Source: Panax quinquefolius
Lineage: Eukaryota > Streptophyta > Magnoliopsida > Apiales > Araliaceae
NCBI GenBank assembly: GCA_020205615.1
Contig: CM035156.1
Location: 21,603,128-21,667,127, forward strand
Length of the DNA: 64,000 nucleotides
Reading direction: 5' to 3'
A program made the position numbers and the translations under genes. The stretch's first letter is position 1. Every line of letters starts with the position of its first letter. Below, piece after piece: positions 48,486 through 58,935 of the stretch. The notes under the pieces were generated by a model that had not been told where the DNA came from, did no database searches, and was given only the letters and a program-made list of their open reading frames with translations.

Positions 48486-48696
48486 TGAAATAACAACAGC
48501 TTCTCTTCATGAATAAGAAAGAATAACACCCCTTACATTTGGTAGAGATTGAATCTTTACAACGAAGTGTAGTAACAAAATACTCTTCTTCTTTCTCTCT
48601 TATTCTCTCTATACTTTCTCTCTCTATAGCTTGAATGAATTCGTGAAAAATAATGAAGCCCTAGGCCTCTATTTATAGAAGATTTCTAGCTTAGCA

Positions 48697-48857
48697 CCTG
48701 CCGTGTGAAAAGGCAAGTGGCTTGACGACTAATGATGTGAAAAAAAAAGTGGTTTGACGCCTGTAATGTGAAACGACAAGTGGTTCGACGCCTGTAATGT
48801 GAAACGACAAGTGGTTCGACGCCTGTAATGTGAAACGACAAGTGGTTCGACGTCTGG
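48697..48857. repeat. Tandem repeat, ~31 bp x 5, in C LTR
   Basis: Units of 'aagtggttcgacgcctgtaa' plus 'tgtgaaacgac'; the three central units are identical. It lies immediately upstream of the TATA box on the transcribed (minus) strand, i.e. in a typical enhancer position. Confidence 0.9.
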
Positions 48858-48861
48858 TAAA

Positions 48862-49016
48862 GGTAATTACTATTAACGAAGGTAAATACTATTGACGAAG
48901 GTAAATACTATTCACAAGTGTAATTACTATTGACGAAGGTAATTACTATTGACGAAGGTAAATACTATTCACAAGGGTAATTACTATTGACGAAGGTAAA
49001 TACTATTGACGAAGAG
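48862..49016. repeat. Tandem repeat, ~20 bp x 8, in C LTR
   Basis: Units of 'ggtaattactattgacgaa' and 'ggtaaatactattcacaa' alternate. Adjacent to the 31-bp block and further upstream of the TATA box. Confidence 0.9.
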
Positions 49017-49631
49017 ACTCTTAGATGATGACATATGAGCCCCCCATAAAATAATCAAACTTACCACAAATTATTTTTTTTTCATCAACACATTTAATCT
49101 TTCAACAATTATTAATCATTTATAACTTGTCGTCTCAATTATTGATTTAATACTATAACATATTATACAGATGATACTGTGACAATAATTGAATCAATAA
49201 TATAAGAGATATGATGCGGCAATTCTCAGAAATAATTGATCATACATGGTGTGTGACTTCTCACGTAAGCATCAATAATCAATACCGTGTCTTCTTATGC
49301 AACCACGCCAGATTCTCGTACTTTTACCACCGGGTAGTTCAACAGCTTTTAACTTAACACCTCCGTTTATTTTTATAAAATATTTTTGTCGTTTTCTCGA
49401 TCCGAATAATAATTACATTGTGGGTCCACCAATGATTGAGCCATTGTATTTAATATTCCTAACAAAAAGAATATTCCCGATCAAACGAATATTTTATAAC
49501 AACTTGCATACTTTTGCAAAATTTATAAATATTACCTACAACTATAACATTATATCAAATTTATTCCATAATATTCAAAAATAATATTTATAGAAAATTT
49601 CATCTTTATTTATAAAAGCTGGGGTTTTACA

Positions 49632-50588
49632 TCTATGACGATTTTAATTTTGTTTTGGGTTAAACATGTGGATTCGGATCCAGTTAGCATGAAATTTATT
49701 TTAGGGTAAATTGGTCAATAAAATATTAGCACATGCATATTATATTCTATTAATCAATTGACCAACTTACTTTAAAATAAATTTCATATTAAGCAGTAAC
49801 CACTTCCTGTGGATTCATTTATGCATGTTTTGGTCGCACCCTTCAGCCTCAATCTAATGTATGTAGGTCATATCATGGTGATGACATATTCAAGATCCCA
49901 TTAATTCATGACCAATATTCAATATGTATCAAACCGTTACCCAATCAACTTATTTATTTGGTTGCTTGGGCCTACACTAAATATATCCATAATTAATTAA
50001 CCTCTGATTTAGACAACTATATATATATATATATATATATAAAACCTAAGGTTAATTTTGTTGTCTTTTGAATTTAATAATTTAGTATTTTATAGAAATC
50101 TTAAACCTGTAGAATCAAATAATTTATTTTCTTGATTACATATTCCCAATCTATATCATATATTATCTTTTCCACAACCACATAAAATAACAAAACTCCA
50201 CTAGCTAGTTTTATTTTACTTCTTTTAAGTCAGAAAATTATTTTAAGAAAAAGGGACATTGAAAGATGAGCCAATCTTGATTGACATCCAAGAGTTTTTA
50301 TTTATTTGCTTTAGATGGGTAAGATTTGAATAGTAACTTAGAAGTAAGCAAGTTCAACTAATAGTCAAAATATACTAATATATTGTTTGATTAAAGGAAG
50401 GTTAATTGCCCTCACATGATTTGGTTAGTACAGAGCCGTTCTTAAGCACGAACGTGAGGATCGATTATTCTGGATCTTCGATTAAGAGGAATCTAATTTT
50501 TTGTTTTATATAGAATTAATCATTAAAATTATCTGGAGTTTATAAAAGATTTAGATTGTTTTCTTAATGGTTCAATTACTAACGTGGT
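49632..50588. other. Low-copy-looking intergenic DNA
   Basis: About 0.95 kb between elements C and E. Nothing coding is visible. It contains a small inverted-repeat element (49680-49805) and a (TA)n tract at 50021-50042. I see no second copy in the window. Confidence 0.6.
49680..49805. mobile_element. Small MITE-like inverted repeat
   Basis: The arms 'gcatgaaatttattttaggg' + 'taaattggtcaat' (about 49688-49720) and the inverse 'attgaccaacttac' + 'tttaaaataaatttcat' (about 49758-49789) pair over ~31 bp with few mismatches, around a ~38-bp centre. The element class is not recognised and no clear target duplication is visible. Confidence 0.55.
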
Positions 50589-51259
50589 TGTTAACGCCAA
50601 GATCTTTCGTCACGCCCCAATCACCTAAAACGCCCCGATCCTCGCAGAACGTAAACACAATAAACACCACAAGCTTCGACTACGGTTCCGGTTGGGATAT
50701 AGCTTCAAAGCGTGAGAATCAAGATGTGAATTCACAAGGTTTATAGAAAAATGTAGGCTATATCACCTAGTTATTGATATCAAGAGATAATAATTCTCTC
50801 ATGAATATCTCGATTCTAAATGAAGAAGAGTATGAGAACGCACTCTCTCGTGGAGACTCCTTTGCCAAGTTATACCTCCTCGATCAAATATCGTACACCC
50901 ACTACTACCCGACACATTCCCTTTTTCCCGATGGGTTCTCGCGTACCGCATGTAGTTTGTTCACTTTTTTGATCAACTGTTTCTACCACGAATCGATTAT
51001 AATCCCATCCACATTAATGCACGGCAGTTCTTTAGTCAACCGACATGCTTTTTTCATCATTACAGTCAAAGATTAGTAGATATTTAAAATGTCTAAATGA
51101 TCGATCCATCGACCAATCTTGGCCTTATAAGTTTGAAATGAAAATGATATGATAATCGGGCTTAATGATTTTTATAATTCAATAATAAAGGCCCAATAGA
51201 ATAAAAAATAATAAGCCCAATATATTTGGCCCAAAGGGATAAAATATCACGACCCAACA
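50589..51259 (-). repeat. 3' LTR of element E
   Basis: 671 bp; on the plus strand TGTTAACGCC ... GACCCAACA. Colinear with 61050-61723 and nearly identical, so the insertion is recent. The 100-codon plus-strand ORF inside (50774-51076) is antisense to LTR transcription and recurs in the other LTR only by identity. Confidence 0.92.
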
Positions 51260-51270
51260 TTGCCCCCCTA
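51260..51270 (-). promoter_or_regulatory. Polypurine tract of E
   Basis: The minus strand reads taggggggcaa directly before the LTR start TGTTGGG. It fixes the orientation of the element. Confidence 0.9.
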
Positions 51271-51623
51271 GTTTTTGTCGAATGTAATGTTTAATAGAAA
51301 ACTATAAACAATCCATGATATTTTTACCGAGAATCAATAAATGACAAGGTGTAATTAAAACGTACCCATTTATTGTCCACGAAATGAAATGAAAGGAAGT
51401 TAAGGGCCCAATTCGTAAAGACTCTATCCATTAAGTACCAGACCAAACCGACGCTTCCCATTCAAATTCCAAATTATTACTAGCCATTTAATGCTACTGC
51501 TCAACACCGTAAAACCACAAGATAAAAGGATAACTTTACCAATTTTGACAGCTTTACTGCTCATTTGAAATTGAAATATTTCTAAAATTTCTCGATCTCT
51601 TTCTCTCTCGCAAATCTTCACAA
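51271..51623. other. E region between PPT and antisense ORF
   Basis: About 350 bp with no coding signal. On the plus strand, ctctttctctctcgc (51596-51612) just before the ATG at 51624 resembles a plant pyrimidine-rich 5' leader; 'taccattaagt' text and AT-rich DNA precede it. It may hold the promoter of the antisense gene; no clear TATA box. Confidence 0.4.
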
Positions 51624-52415
51624 ATGGCTTCTCAAAACCCCGAACAGAAGTTCTCCCATACTTGTAACACCCATCACCGTGGTTCCCCAAACCCTAATCT
51701 TCATGAGGGACTTTAGGTACGAATCCCAAACAGAAAACCCGTAAAACCCCTCTCGACTATTATAGAGTACGGAGCGATTCTCGCGTGCTAACACTCCTTC
51801 TATCATAACCGAGGTCAATCAAGAGAGTTCAACTCTGCCCACATTCCGCACACCCATGCCGCCGTGGTACCCTGCTCGAGAGAAAATGTATCAACTACCA
51901 AGGATGGACTACCGCATACCAAATGACTTTATCGAGAAGGGGTTCGATTCTCTTCATATCTTCATAGTGACCCTCTACGGGGTTTTTGGGTGTAGGATTT
52001 TCACAATCGGTGCCAACTCCTACATCCATATTCGCGCCTTCGTGGCCTTCATCATTAATCGGGCGCCGAGCCCTCATCGACTTCTTCTTTCACCGCCTAC
52101 AAGATAGTACAATCCAGGAAAAGGGGTTCAAGGCCCTCAAAGAAACATTCTCCAAGTCCTGAGAGAAATTTGACAGACGTCACGGTGAACACCCCTTCGA
52201 GCAATAGGGGATGGCACGAAAAATGGTTCTTTTTCGTCAAAGGCCCTCAAATCTCTCTCTCCTAACTGGGCAACCGATGAAAAAATATCTCACCGACTTT
52301 GGAGATGTTTCAAGAACGAGAAGTGGAGATGATGGAGCTGTTTTGACAACTTCCCAAGGAGGAGTGAAATACTTTTACTCCTCTCAAGCAAAAGCATGGT
52401 TGTATGACCATAAAC

Positions 52416-52509
52416 GTAAGTCCCAAATTATTTTTCAAATATATATATTTTTTTTGAAATATTCCATAAAATATAATTATAACATGGAATTGTTTGATTT
52501 GTGGCAAAG
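52416..52509 (+). other. Candidate intron 1 of antisense ORF
   Basis: Donor c|gtaagt at 52416, very AT-rich body with T-runs, acceptor ttgtggcaaag| at 52509 (or tctgcag at 52538). Short and AU-rich like plant introns. Confidence 0.5.
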
Positions 52510-53331
52510 ATTTTTGATCGTGCCGAGCTCTGCAGTAAGAAAGGAGCTCAAGATTTTTATCCGGGAAGTCTTCTAAGTAATTGAGGCTACACCCACCGGC
52601 TACCTCAAGTATATTCAATACCGTAAATTCACACGATGAATTTCAACTGAAGAAACAGAGGTCAAGATATTCTCATACCGTAAGAGAATCTTCACCCTCG
52701 GCCAAAAGAGAGGGCTACCGTAAAACCCAGGTTAGTTCCTCTAATAAATCCTTCCAACCCACAATGTAAATAGTAACCAACCCCCAAAACCATTCCTCGA
52801 TCAAAGGCTTTACTTGATCGTCTCCGATCAAGGAGTATACTTAGACCAAAAAACTAAAACAAAATAACCCCATTAATCGTCAAGAACTCGTGGTTCCTCG
52901 CCTTTCTGGCCATTCCTCCCTTCGTGCCCCTCAGAAATACAGATCAAGAGGATGGTGACCAGATTTAAGGGATTCCAACGTTATCCGTAAAAAGGAAACG
53001 CACTCGAGAGTCATCCAAGTTCCGCATCCGCTTCAACACCCAAAGAACCTAATTCAAACAAATCTCCCATAATCGAAACCGCTTTATGCCGAACCTACAC
53101 CCCGACCAAATTTACTTCTTTTTCCCCGAAGGTCGAGACCTTCTCCTAATCTACCCTTGGCCCTTCAGTGTCAAGGTTATCACGCCAAGTTGTGGATCTC
53201 CGACCCTCGCCCAGTTCAATGCCAACTTTCCTTTCGACCTCTTCGGGCTTTCGTCGACACACCGACGATCACCGGCTCAAAGATCACACGGACGGAAATC
53301 TTCTCGATGAAGGAATGAGTTATCCGCCAAG

Positions 53332-53416
53332 GTAAACATAATGACTTCTTCCTTTACATCTCTATTTTCCTTCGAGCATTTTAGAATTTAACTTGAGTAC
53401 TTTGAAATGTGCGCAG
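53332..53416 (+). other. Candidate intron 2 of antisense ORF
   Basis: Donor ccaag|gtaaac at 53332, T-rich body (cttcctttacatctctattttcc), acceptor tgtgcgcag| at 53416. 85 bp. Flanking sequence is GC-richer coding-like text. Confidence 0.55.
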
Positions 53417-54030
53417 CTAATCGTTTTCGATCGATCAAGGCCCGAGACACATAAATGGAGAGGCCGAGGAAGATTTCATGCGCCAAGAAATAAACATGCC
53501 GAAATCGACCTTTTGACCGAGAAAGAGCCGGTCGCTAAGATGCTTTTCATACCATCAATGGTCTTCAAAGAGAATCGATCGGGCCAAGATGGATTTCAAG
53601 ACATCCGATGATGAACCGAGGGCCACAAGAGATGAGTCACGCATCCGCCGCCCAACAAAATCGACCAACCTCGAACGCCGGCTTCGTCAAGAGAACTTAC
53701 TCAAGGCTAAAAATGAGGAGTTCTCTTCACCCAACCAAGCTTAGTCCTTCAACTTGGTGAAGCCGAGACGAAGATCCGTGATGAAGCTCAAGGCATAAGA
53801 CCAAACGCCATAAACTCCGCCATAAGATAAAGACTTGAGGGACGAGGCCCCTGCTCGATCAAGATCTTCGAAATGATTCAGCAGTAGTATAGGACTTCTG
53901 ATGAACTCAATGTAGAGATCACGAAGGTCTATTCGAGGGATATGAGGACCGCTTCAGAACGAGGGAAAGAGAAGCTATCACCGCTTCAATCGACCCTAGA
54001 TTGCTCAATTCCGATGATGAAGGTGCGCGT

Positions 54031-54424
54031 CTAATACGTATATCATGCTTTTTGATTCTATGTAAATATTTAACTTTTTATGTTCATGTAATTTAATCGA
54101 TTTAAATGAAATGAACATTTTATGCTTATTGATAAATCTTTAACTGCCTTGATTATAACTTCGCCTCGATCGCTTTCTTGTCAATAATTTAGTATCAATA
54201 AAATGAACTATTGAATTAGATATGGCATATAACAGCTTAACTCATACAAATGAAGTGAGTTGAATTTTACTAGACAGATTCAAGTTAATCAACTAATGAA
54301 CCGAACTCAACACTTAAACAAAATAAATAACTTATACTCACTCCAGATCAAGAAGAGAGAGATCAATCATACGTGAAGTAAATTTGACGACAAACAGATA
54401 AGAACCAAGACATAAGGATTAATA
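54031..54424. other. E spacer between antisense ORF and repeats
   Basis: About 390 bp, AT-rich, no coding signal. A possible 3' end of the antisense transcript: gatgaag|gtgcgcg near 54027 may be another donor. Confidence 0.4.
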
Positions 54425-55110
54425 ATGACCATCGACTTACCACCCCGATAAGATCAATATAGACCAAAAGGACTCGGGTTACCATCGAATGGCCAAATAG
54501 TCCTACCATACCTCCTTACACCATCTGACCAATAATAAAGGACCATCGACTTACCACCACCGAGAAAGATCAATATAGACCAAAAGGACTCTGGGCTACC
54601 AATGAATGGCCACCATGAGTCCTACCATACCTCCTTACACCATCTAATTCAATAAGTGACCATCGACTTACCACCCCTAATAAGATCAATATAGACCAAA
54701 AGGACTCGGGCTACCATCGAATGGCCAAATGAGTCCTACCATACCTCCTTACACCATCGGACCAATAAAGTGACCATCGACTTACCACCCTCGATAAGAT
54801 CAATATAGACCAAAAGGACTGGGCTACCATCGAATGGCCAAATAGTCCTACCATACCTCCTTACACCATCTGACCAATAGTGACCATCGACTTACCAATT
54901 CCGATAAGATCAATATAGGACCAAAAGGACCTGGGCTACCATCGAATGGCCAAATGAGTCCTACCATACCTCCTTACACCATCTGGACCAATAAATGACC
55001 ATCGACTTACCACCGATAAGATCAATATAGACCAAAAGGACTGGGGCTACCATCGAATGGCCAAATGAGTCCTACCATACCTCCTTACACCATCTAATCA
55101 ATAAGACCAA
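54425..55110. repeat. Tandem repeat, ~114 bp x 6, in element E
   Basis: Units start with 'gaccatcgacttaccac' at 54427, 54541, 54658, 54772, 54882 and 54997. They are near-identical except for three hot spots: the base run after 'cttacca', the 'ggact(c)ggg' word and the 'accatctgacc' word. The last two contain CTG in the best-supported form. The block lies downstream of pol. Confidence 0.95.
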
Positions 55111-56345
55111 AGGATAATTTGTAGAAAAGTGATCTTTATCGATATCAAATAGTTGTGTACAGACTTCCGATAAACCGACTTAAACTTTATTGAAAATACT
55201 TCAAGTCCCGCCAAAGATGCCATGTATTCTCGATCTCTAACCATCAAGTGCCTTTAATCGATAAGTACTGCTTTGGTACTTCGATCACTTCATATGGCCC
55301 TTCCCAATTCTAAGATTAGCTTTCCAGTATTCTCGAGGTGTAGATGCTTCGCTTCTCTCGAATGAAGTCTCCTACTTCAATCTACGGGTTTGACACCTTT
55401 GTTATAATGTTTGGCCACCCTTCGCTGATAAGCAAAGCGTACCAATTTGATTAAAGCTTCCTCTCGACTTCGCCTAAGCAGTCCAAGTTAGCCTTCACCC
55501 CTTCATCATTGTAGATTTCTTTGAATCGACTTACCAAGACTTGAGATCCGATCTCGACCGACTAAGGCATCGCATTATAGGCCAATCTAAAGGGCTTAAT
55601 CCTCGTAGTAGTCCTCTACAGTAGTTCGCAGATGCCCACAAAGACGCCAAAGAATTCTTCCGCCATCTCCCTTAGCTTTCATCCAATCTTCGCTTATTCC
55701 GCTCAAAGAACGGCCCCGTTGGTTACTTCAACTTGCCCATTCGACCGTGGATGAGCCACGTAAGTCTTCTTGTGTCAATCTCCAAATCGCTCAAAAATTC
55801 TTCAAATTTTGAACCCACGAATCAAGGCCCATTGTCCGATATCAATATCTTAGGGATTCCGGGCGAAACACCACGCACTTTTATAAACTTTAAGCACTTC
55901 GCTCATATCGAATCAAGCGGTTTCGCTTCTACCCACTTGGTCATATAATCAATAAGAACTATGACGGTTAACCTCGACCTTTTAGCTTTAGGTAACTGGT
56001 CCCAATATATCCACCCCCCGCATAAATAAGGGTATAGAGATAAAATCGAGTATAACTCTTCCTATGGGTCGATGGGGACCTGACTATCGAGTGGGCATTT
56101 TCACATTTCTTGACGATTCTCAGAGCTTCTTTGAAAATTGCTTTACCAATAAGAACCTTTGTCGGCACTTTGTAAGCCAAAGACTTGGCAAACCATATGA
56201 TCACCGCAAATCCTTCATTAACTTCCCAAGAGAGCATACTCGGCTTTGGACGGAACCAAACATTTCAATAATGGTGAGGAAAATGCCAATCGATAAAGAT
56301 CCCCATCAATAAGATCAAATTAGTACTTTTCAGACTTGATTTTCT
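55111..56345 (-). pseudogene. Element E integrase
   Basis: The minus strand shows V-D-I-L-G-P (first catalytic Asp, near 56020), then V-L-I-D-Y-M-T-K-W-V-E-A-K (about 55965-55925), P-K-I-L-I-S-D-N-G (second Asp, near 55855-55830) and a G-Q-x-E-x-x-N-R-like region degraded near 55740. The C-terminal 'LAYNAMP' and 'RVAKHYNKGVKP' text extends to about 55400. The zinc region is around 56250-56130 ('HKVPTKVLIGK'). Frames are broken, but residues between breaks fit Tat-lineage integrases well. Confidence 0.82.
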
Positions 56346-57020
56346 TTGCAAAGATCTCGATCCGGGCGAAGGACGCCATCCGCCAAATACTCACGTAGGG
56401 GTCATCCAACAGCTTTGTTCGCTCGATGCACATCATCGTTTACGTCAACACTCTACCGCCGCAAAATTTCCAAATACACCGATCCATGAAAGACATCTCG
56501 CATCCAGAGTAGGGCCAATTTCGACAAAGCATCGCCAGTAGAATTGTCGCTAAGCGCCTATAGCCCTCAAACTCGTATCAAGCAAAAAATTGAAGTCGGT
56601 TTCTTAACTCCACCAGATATTTGATCATTCGGGTCCCCGAGCTTCATAATCTCCCGATAAATCGCTTAACGACCAACCGAGAATCACTATAGATAATTAT
56701 CTCGCTGACTTCGAGACTCTTCGCTAATCTGGACACCGCTAACACCGCTTCAGATCACCTTTCATTATTCGTTGCTTTAAACCCGAATCATGGCTCATTA
56801 ACCTTAAATCCTCCCACTTATTAGAATAATTCTCGCCCACTAATAAATATCGTAGAGGATCCATCTCGCATACAACGCCCACGCTTTCGACTTCGTCAAA
56901 TAACGACCACCAACGCCGATCGTAAGATTCACTTTTCAAGAATTTCAGATTCGCTTTGCGAAACGAACATTCTACCATAAAGTCGCCAAGGCTTGGCCTT
57001 TGATGGCGCTTCGGATGATA
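56346..57020 (-). pseudogene. Element E second (archaeal-type) RNase H
   Basis: The minus strand reads 'LGDFMVECSF' (near 56980), W-W-S-L-F-x-D-E (near 56905; W-x-L-x-V-D-G in intact relatives), 'NNE' (near 56770), and 'SLEVSEIIIYSDSRLVVKRF' across two frames (56735-56665). An extra RNase H domain downstream of the normal one is characteristic of the Tat lineage. Frameshifts near 56740 and 56660. Confidence 0.78.
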
Positions 57021-57500
57021 CTCGATAAAAAATCGACAATTCCATAGTCCATGCCGCTAATCTACCCGAGACCTCGCTTGCTCATCACCTTCTTCAATGG
57101 CCGATCCGTAGAGACGCATCAGAGTCGCCCTTGAAAATATCGCCAAGCTTTCTACCGGCAATTATTAAAGCAAAGGCAAATTTCTCAATGTTAGATACCT
57201 TGTTTCAAAGATCTCGTAGGACGCGGTCGACGTAATAGACCGGATGTCGCTTCCCACCGATCTCCGAATCAAAACCGCTTCCAATCGCTAAGGAACCGCC
57301 GCAAGGTACAAATATAAAGTCTCTCACGGACAAAGCTTGACCAATAAAGGAGCCAAGATGATACGCCTTTATACTTTGGAAAGCATCTTCACACTTGAAG
57401 TCCACCGAATGTCTTCGCATTCTTCTGGCCCCTTCAATGTATCAAAGAAAGGAAGACATCTTTCGCAGATTTGGCGCATTTAACCTCCTTAAAGCCGCAA
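57021..57500 (-). pseudogene. Element E RNase H (first)
   Basis: The minus-strand ORF 57205-57420 holds 'FKCEDAFQSIKAYH', 'GQALSVRDFIFVP', 'GGSL' and 'HPVYYVDRVLRDL', matching the gypsy RNase H connection ('AFxxLK... P.L..P... LYL... V.SVLVRE... QxPVYYVS') and domain start. The region to 57021 is its remainder and the tether to the second RNase H. Confidence 0.7.
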
Positions 57501-58250
57501 TCCTACCAAATGACGCCGAACGCCTTTGAATGACCGAGGAGTCTTCATGTCGAGGATGGCTCGGATCTTCTCTCGATTGGCTTCGATGCCCTTTCGATCG
57601 ACTCAGATAACCTGTAAATTTTCCAAAGACCAAGGCCGAAAGTACATTTGGTCGATTAAGTCGCAGCTTGTCCGATGACGAATAGTTTGAAAACATTCCT
57701 CTAGATCGTCCAAATGTTTCAATTTGCATACTCTTCACGATCATGTCATCTACATAAACCTCCATGTTCCTTCCCAATTGCCTATCAATATAAAGTTCAT
57801 CATCCTCCGATAGGTAGCTCCAAAGATTAATGAGGCCAAAAGTCATTTTTTTGTACGCATACACCGAATCTGCAGTAATGAATGCCGCTTTTTGGAATGT
57901 CTTCTTTGCACATGGATATTTGATGATAACCTAAAAAGCATCCATAAAACTTAATAATGCATACCCAAGTGGCATCGATGAGCCGATCGATATGGGCAGT
58001 AGGATAAAGTCCTTCTGACAAAGCTTTGTTGAGGCTCTGTAGTCGATGCAAACCCGCCACTTTCCATTATGCTTCAAGCACCAATACTACATTTGCTATC
58101 CACTCCGGTAATCAATCTCAGATGAAGTCAAGAAAGTTAATTTTGCAACCTCTTCATCGATGATCTTTTGACGCTCGAGCAAATATCCGCTTCTTCCGAT
58201 TTAACCGCTTTTTTGAAGGATCTATCTCCGCTTATGCTCAAAGAACCTTC
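57501..58250 (-). pseudogene. Element E reverse transcriptase
   Basis: The catalytic Y-V-D-D is at 57745-57756 on the minus strand, within M-E-V-Y-V-D-D-M-I-V-K-S. Upstream are 'TFGLINLWSYL' (near 57840; F-G-L-x-N-A in relatives), 'GIHYCRFGVCVQKN' (57890), 'LGYHQISM' (57930), and 'WRVCIDYRA'-like text near 58050. This is the gypsy RT order, Tat type (M-E-V-Y-V-D-D-M). Split by frameshifts near 57860 and 57700. Confidence 0.88.
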
Positions 58251-58480
58251 CTACCGACTCTGTGCATATCTTGTGGCTCCCATGCAAAAATATCAACATA
58301 GCATCGTAAAAGTTCCATAAGATTCGTCCAAAGAGGTTCTCGTAAGTTCAACCCAATCTTCACTGCTCTTCCGGGCTTCCGACGACCAACTCAATTTCCT
58401 CCGCCCCTCCAAATGGGATTACCAACGGTTCTCGAATCGCTTCTTGTGAAGGGTTCGATTTCAATTGCCATCGCTTTTTT
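58251..58480 (-). pseudogene. Element E PR-RT linker
   Basis: The minus strand carries 'QAIREPLVIPFGGAEEIELV' (about 58450-58390), then 'LREPLWTNLMELLRCYVDIF'-like text (58340-58280) of the kind that joins protease and RT in Tat elements. No catalytic motif. Confidence 0.55.
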
Positions 58481-58935
58481 TGTTTATCGACCCCCATTCC
58501 TGATGAAATGACGTAATTCCGATAACATCTTCTGCCGATCCAAGTCACCCATCACCTCTCCTACCCACGTGCCGGGGGAACTTGATTTTGAAATGTGGAT
58601 GGAAGTTACACCAAGAGTCACAACAATGTAGTCTTCCCAAAATGGCGCCAGATGCCAATCCACATGCACAACATAAAATTTACAAGTTATCTCCACTTGC
58701 TGAGGGGCTGTGCCGAAGATGACAGGGAGTTCAGTAGTGCCGGCCACTTTGACAGGATCGTTTCCGAAACCATATAGAGGAGCTTCCTGTCCGACCTCCA
58801 TTTTGTGCTCATCGAGATGCATTCTTTGATAAGCATGGGCATAAAGAATGTCCACCGAAGATCCGTTATCTATCATCATGCGTTTCACATCCACTGAGCC
58901 CACTTCAGGCCGCGATCACCAATGCTCCTTCACGC
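58481..58935 (-). CDS. Element E protease (partial, open frame)
   Basis: A 139-codon open minus-strand frame (58903 to 58484). It contains M-M-I-D-N-G-S-S-V-D-I-L-Y (active-site region; D-N/G-G-S-S in Tat proteases), 'LYGFGNDPVKVAGTTELPV' and 'FYVVH', the standard Tat-lineage retropepsin. It is the longest uninterrupted piece of pol in this element. The enzyme would cut Gag-Pol; its Asp lies at about residue 12. Confidence 0.82.

Larger units (their letters stand above)
47008..49631 (-). repeat. 5' LTR of element C
   Basis: 2.6 kb on the minus strand, from TGTAAAACCCC (49631) to ...GGGGGGCCACA (47008). The minus-strand TATA box is at 48670-48677. It holds three different tandem-repeat blocks (48108-48485, 48697-48857, 48862-49016). 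Its 3' ~1.5 kb is colinear with the B LTR end (hairpin-type 'aatattctt...' units degenerate near 47590-47640; 'attattatgact...' near 47330). The other LTR is beyond the gap. Confidence 0.85.
51624..54030 (+). pseudogene. Antisense ORF of Tat element (Transposase_28-like)
   Basis: Plus-strand coding text, opposite to pol. It starts M-A-S-Q-N-P-E-Q-K-F (51624). An 83-codon ORF (51856-52107) encodes 'MPPWYPAREKMYQLPRMDYR', 'PNDFIEKGF', 'HIFIVTLYGVFGC' and 'GANSYIHIRAFVAFI', the pattern of the plant 'putative gypsy type transposon' (Transposase_28) N-terminal domain. It continues with G-W-H-E-K-W-F-F-V-K (52209-52240) and ends in a charged coiled-coil-like region (53640-54020). Two good intron candidates: 52416-52509 and 53332-53416. 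Frameshifted as read; function unknown. Confidence 0.72.

Noticed and set aside
48080..48510. Overlapping minus-strand ORFs of 85-109 codons rich in Y, C and W.
   Set aside because: They read through the 59-bp tandem repeat in three frames; no coding signature.
49297..49584. 95-codon plus-strand ORF.
   Set aside because: Antisense to the C LTR, AT-rich, low complexity.
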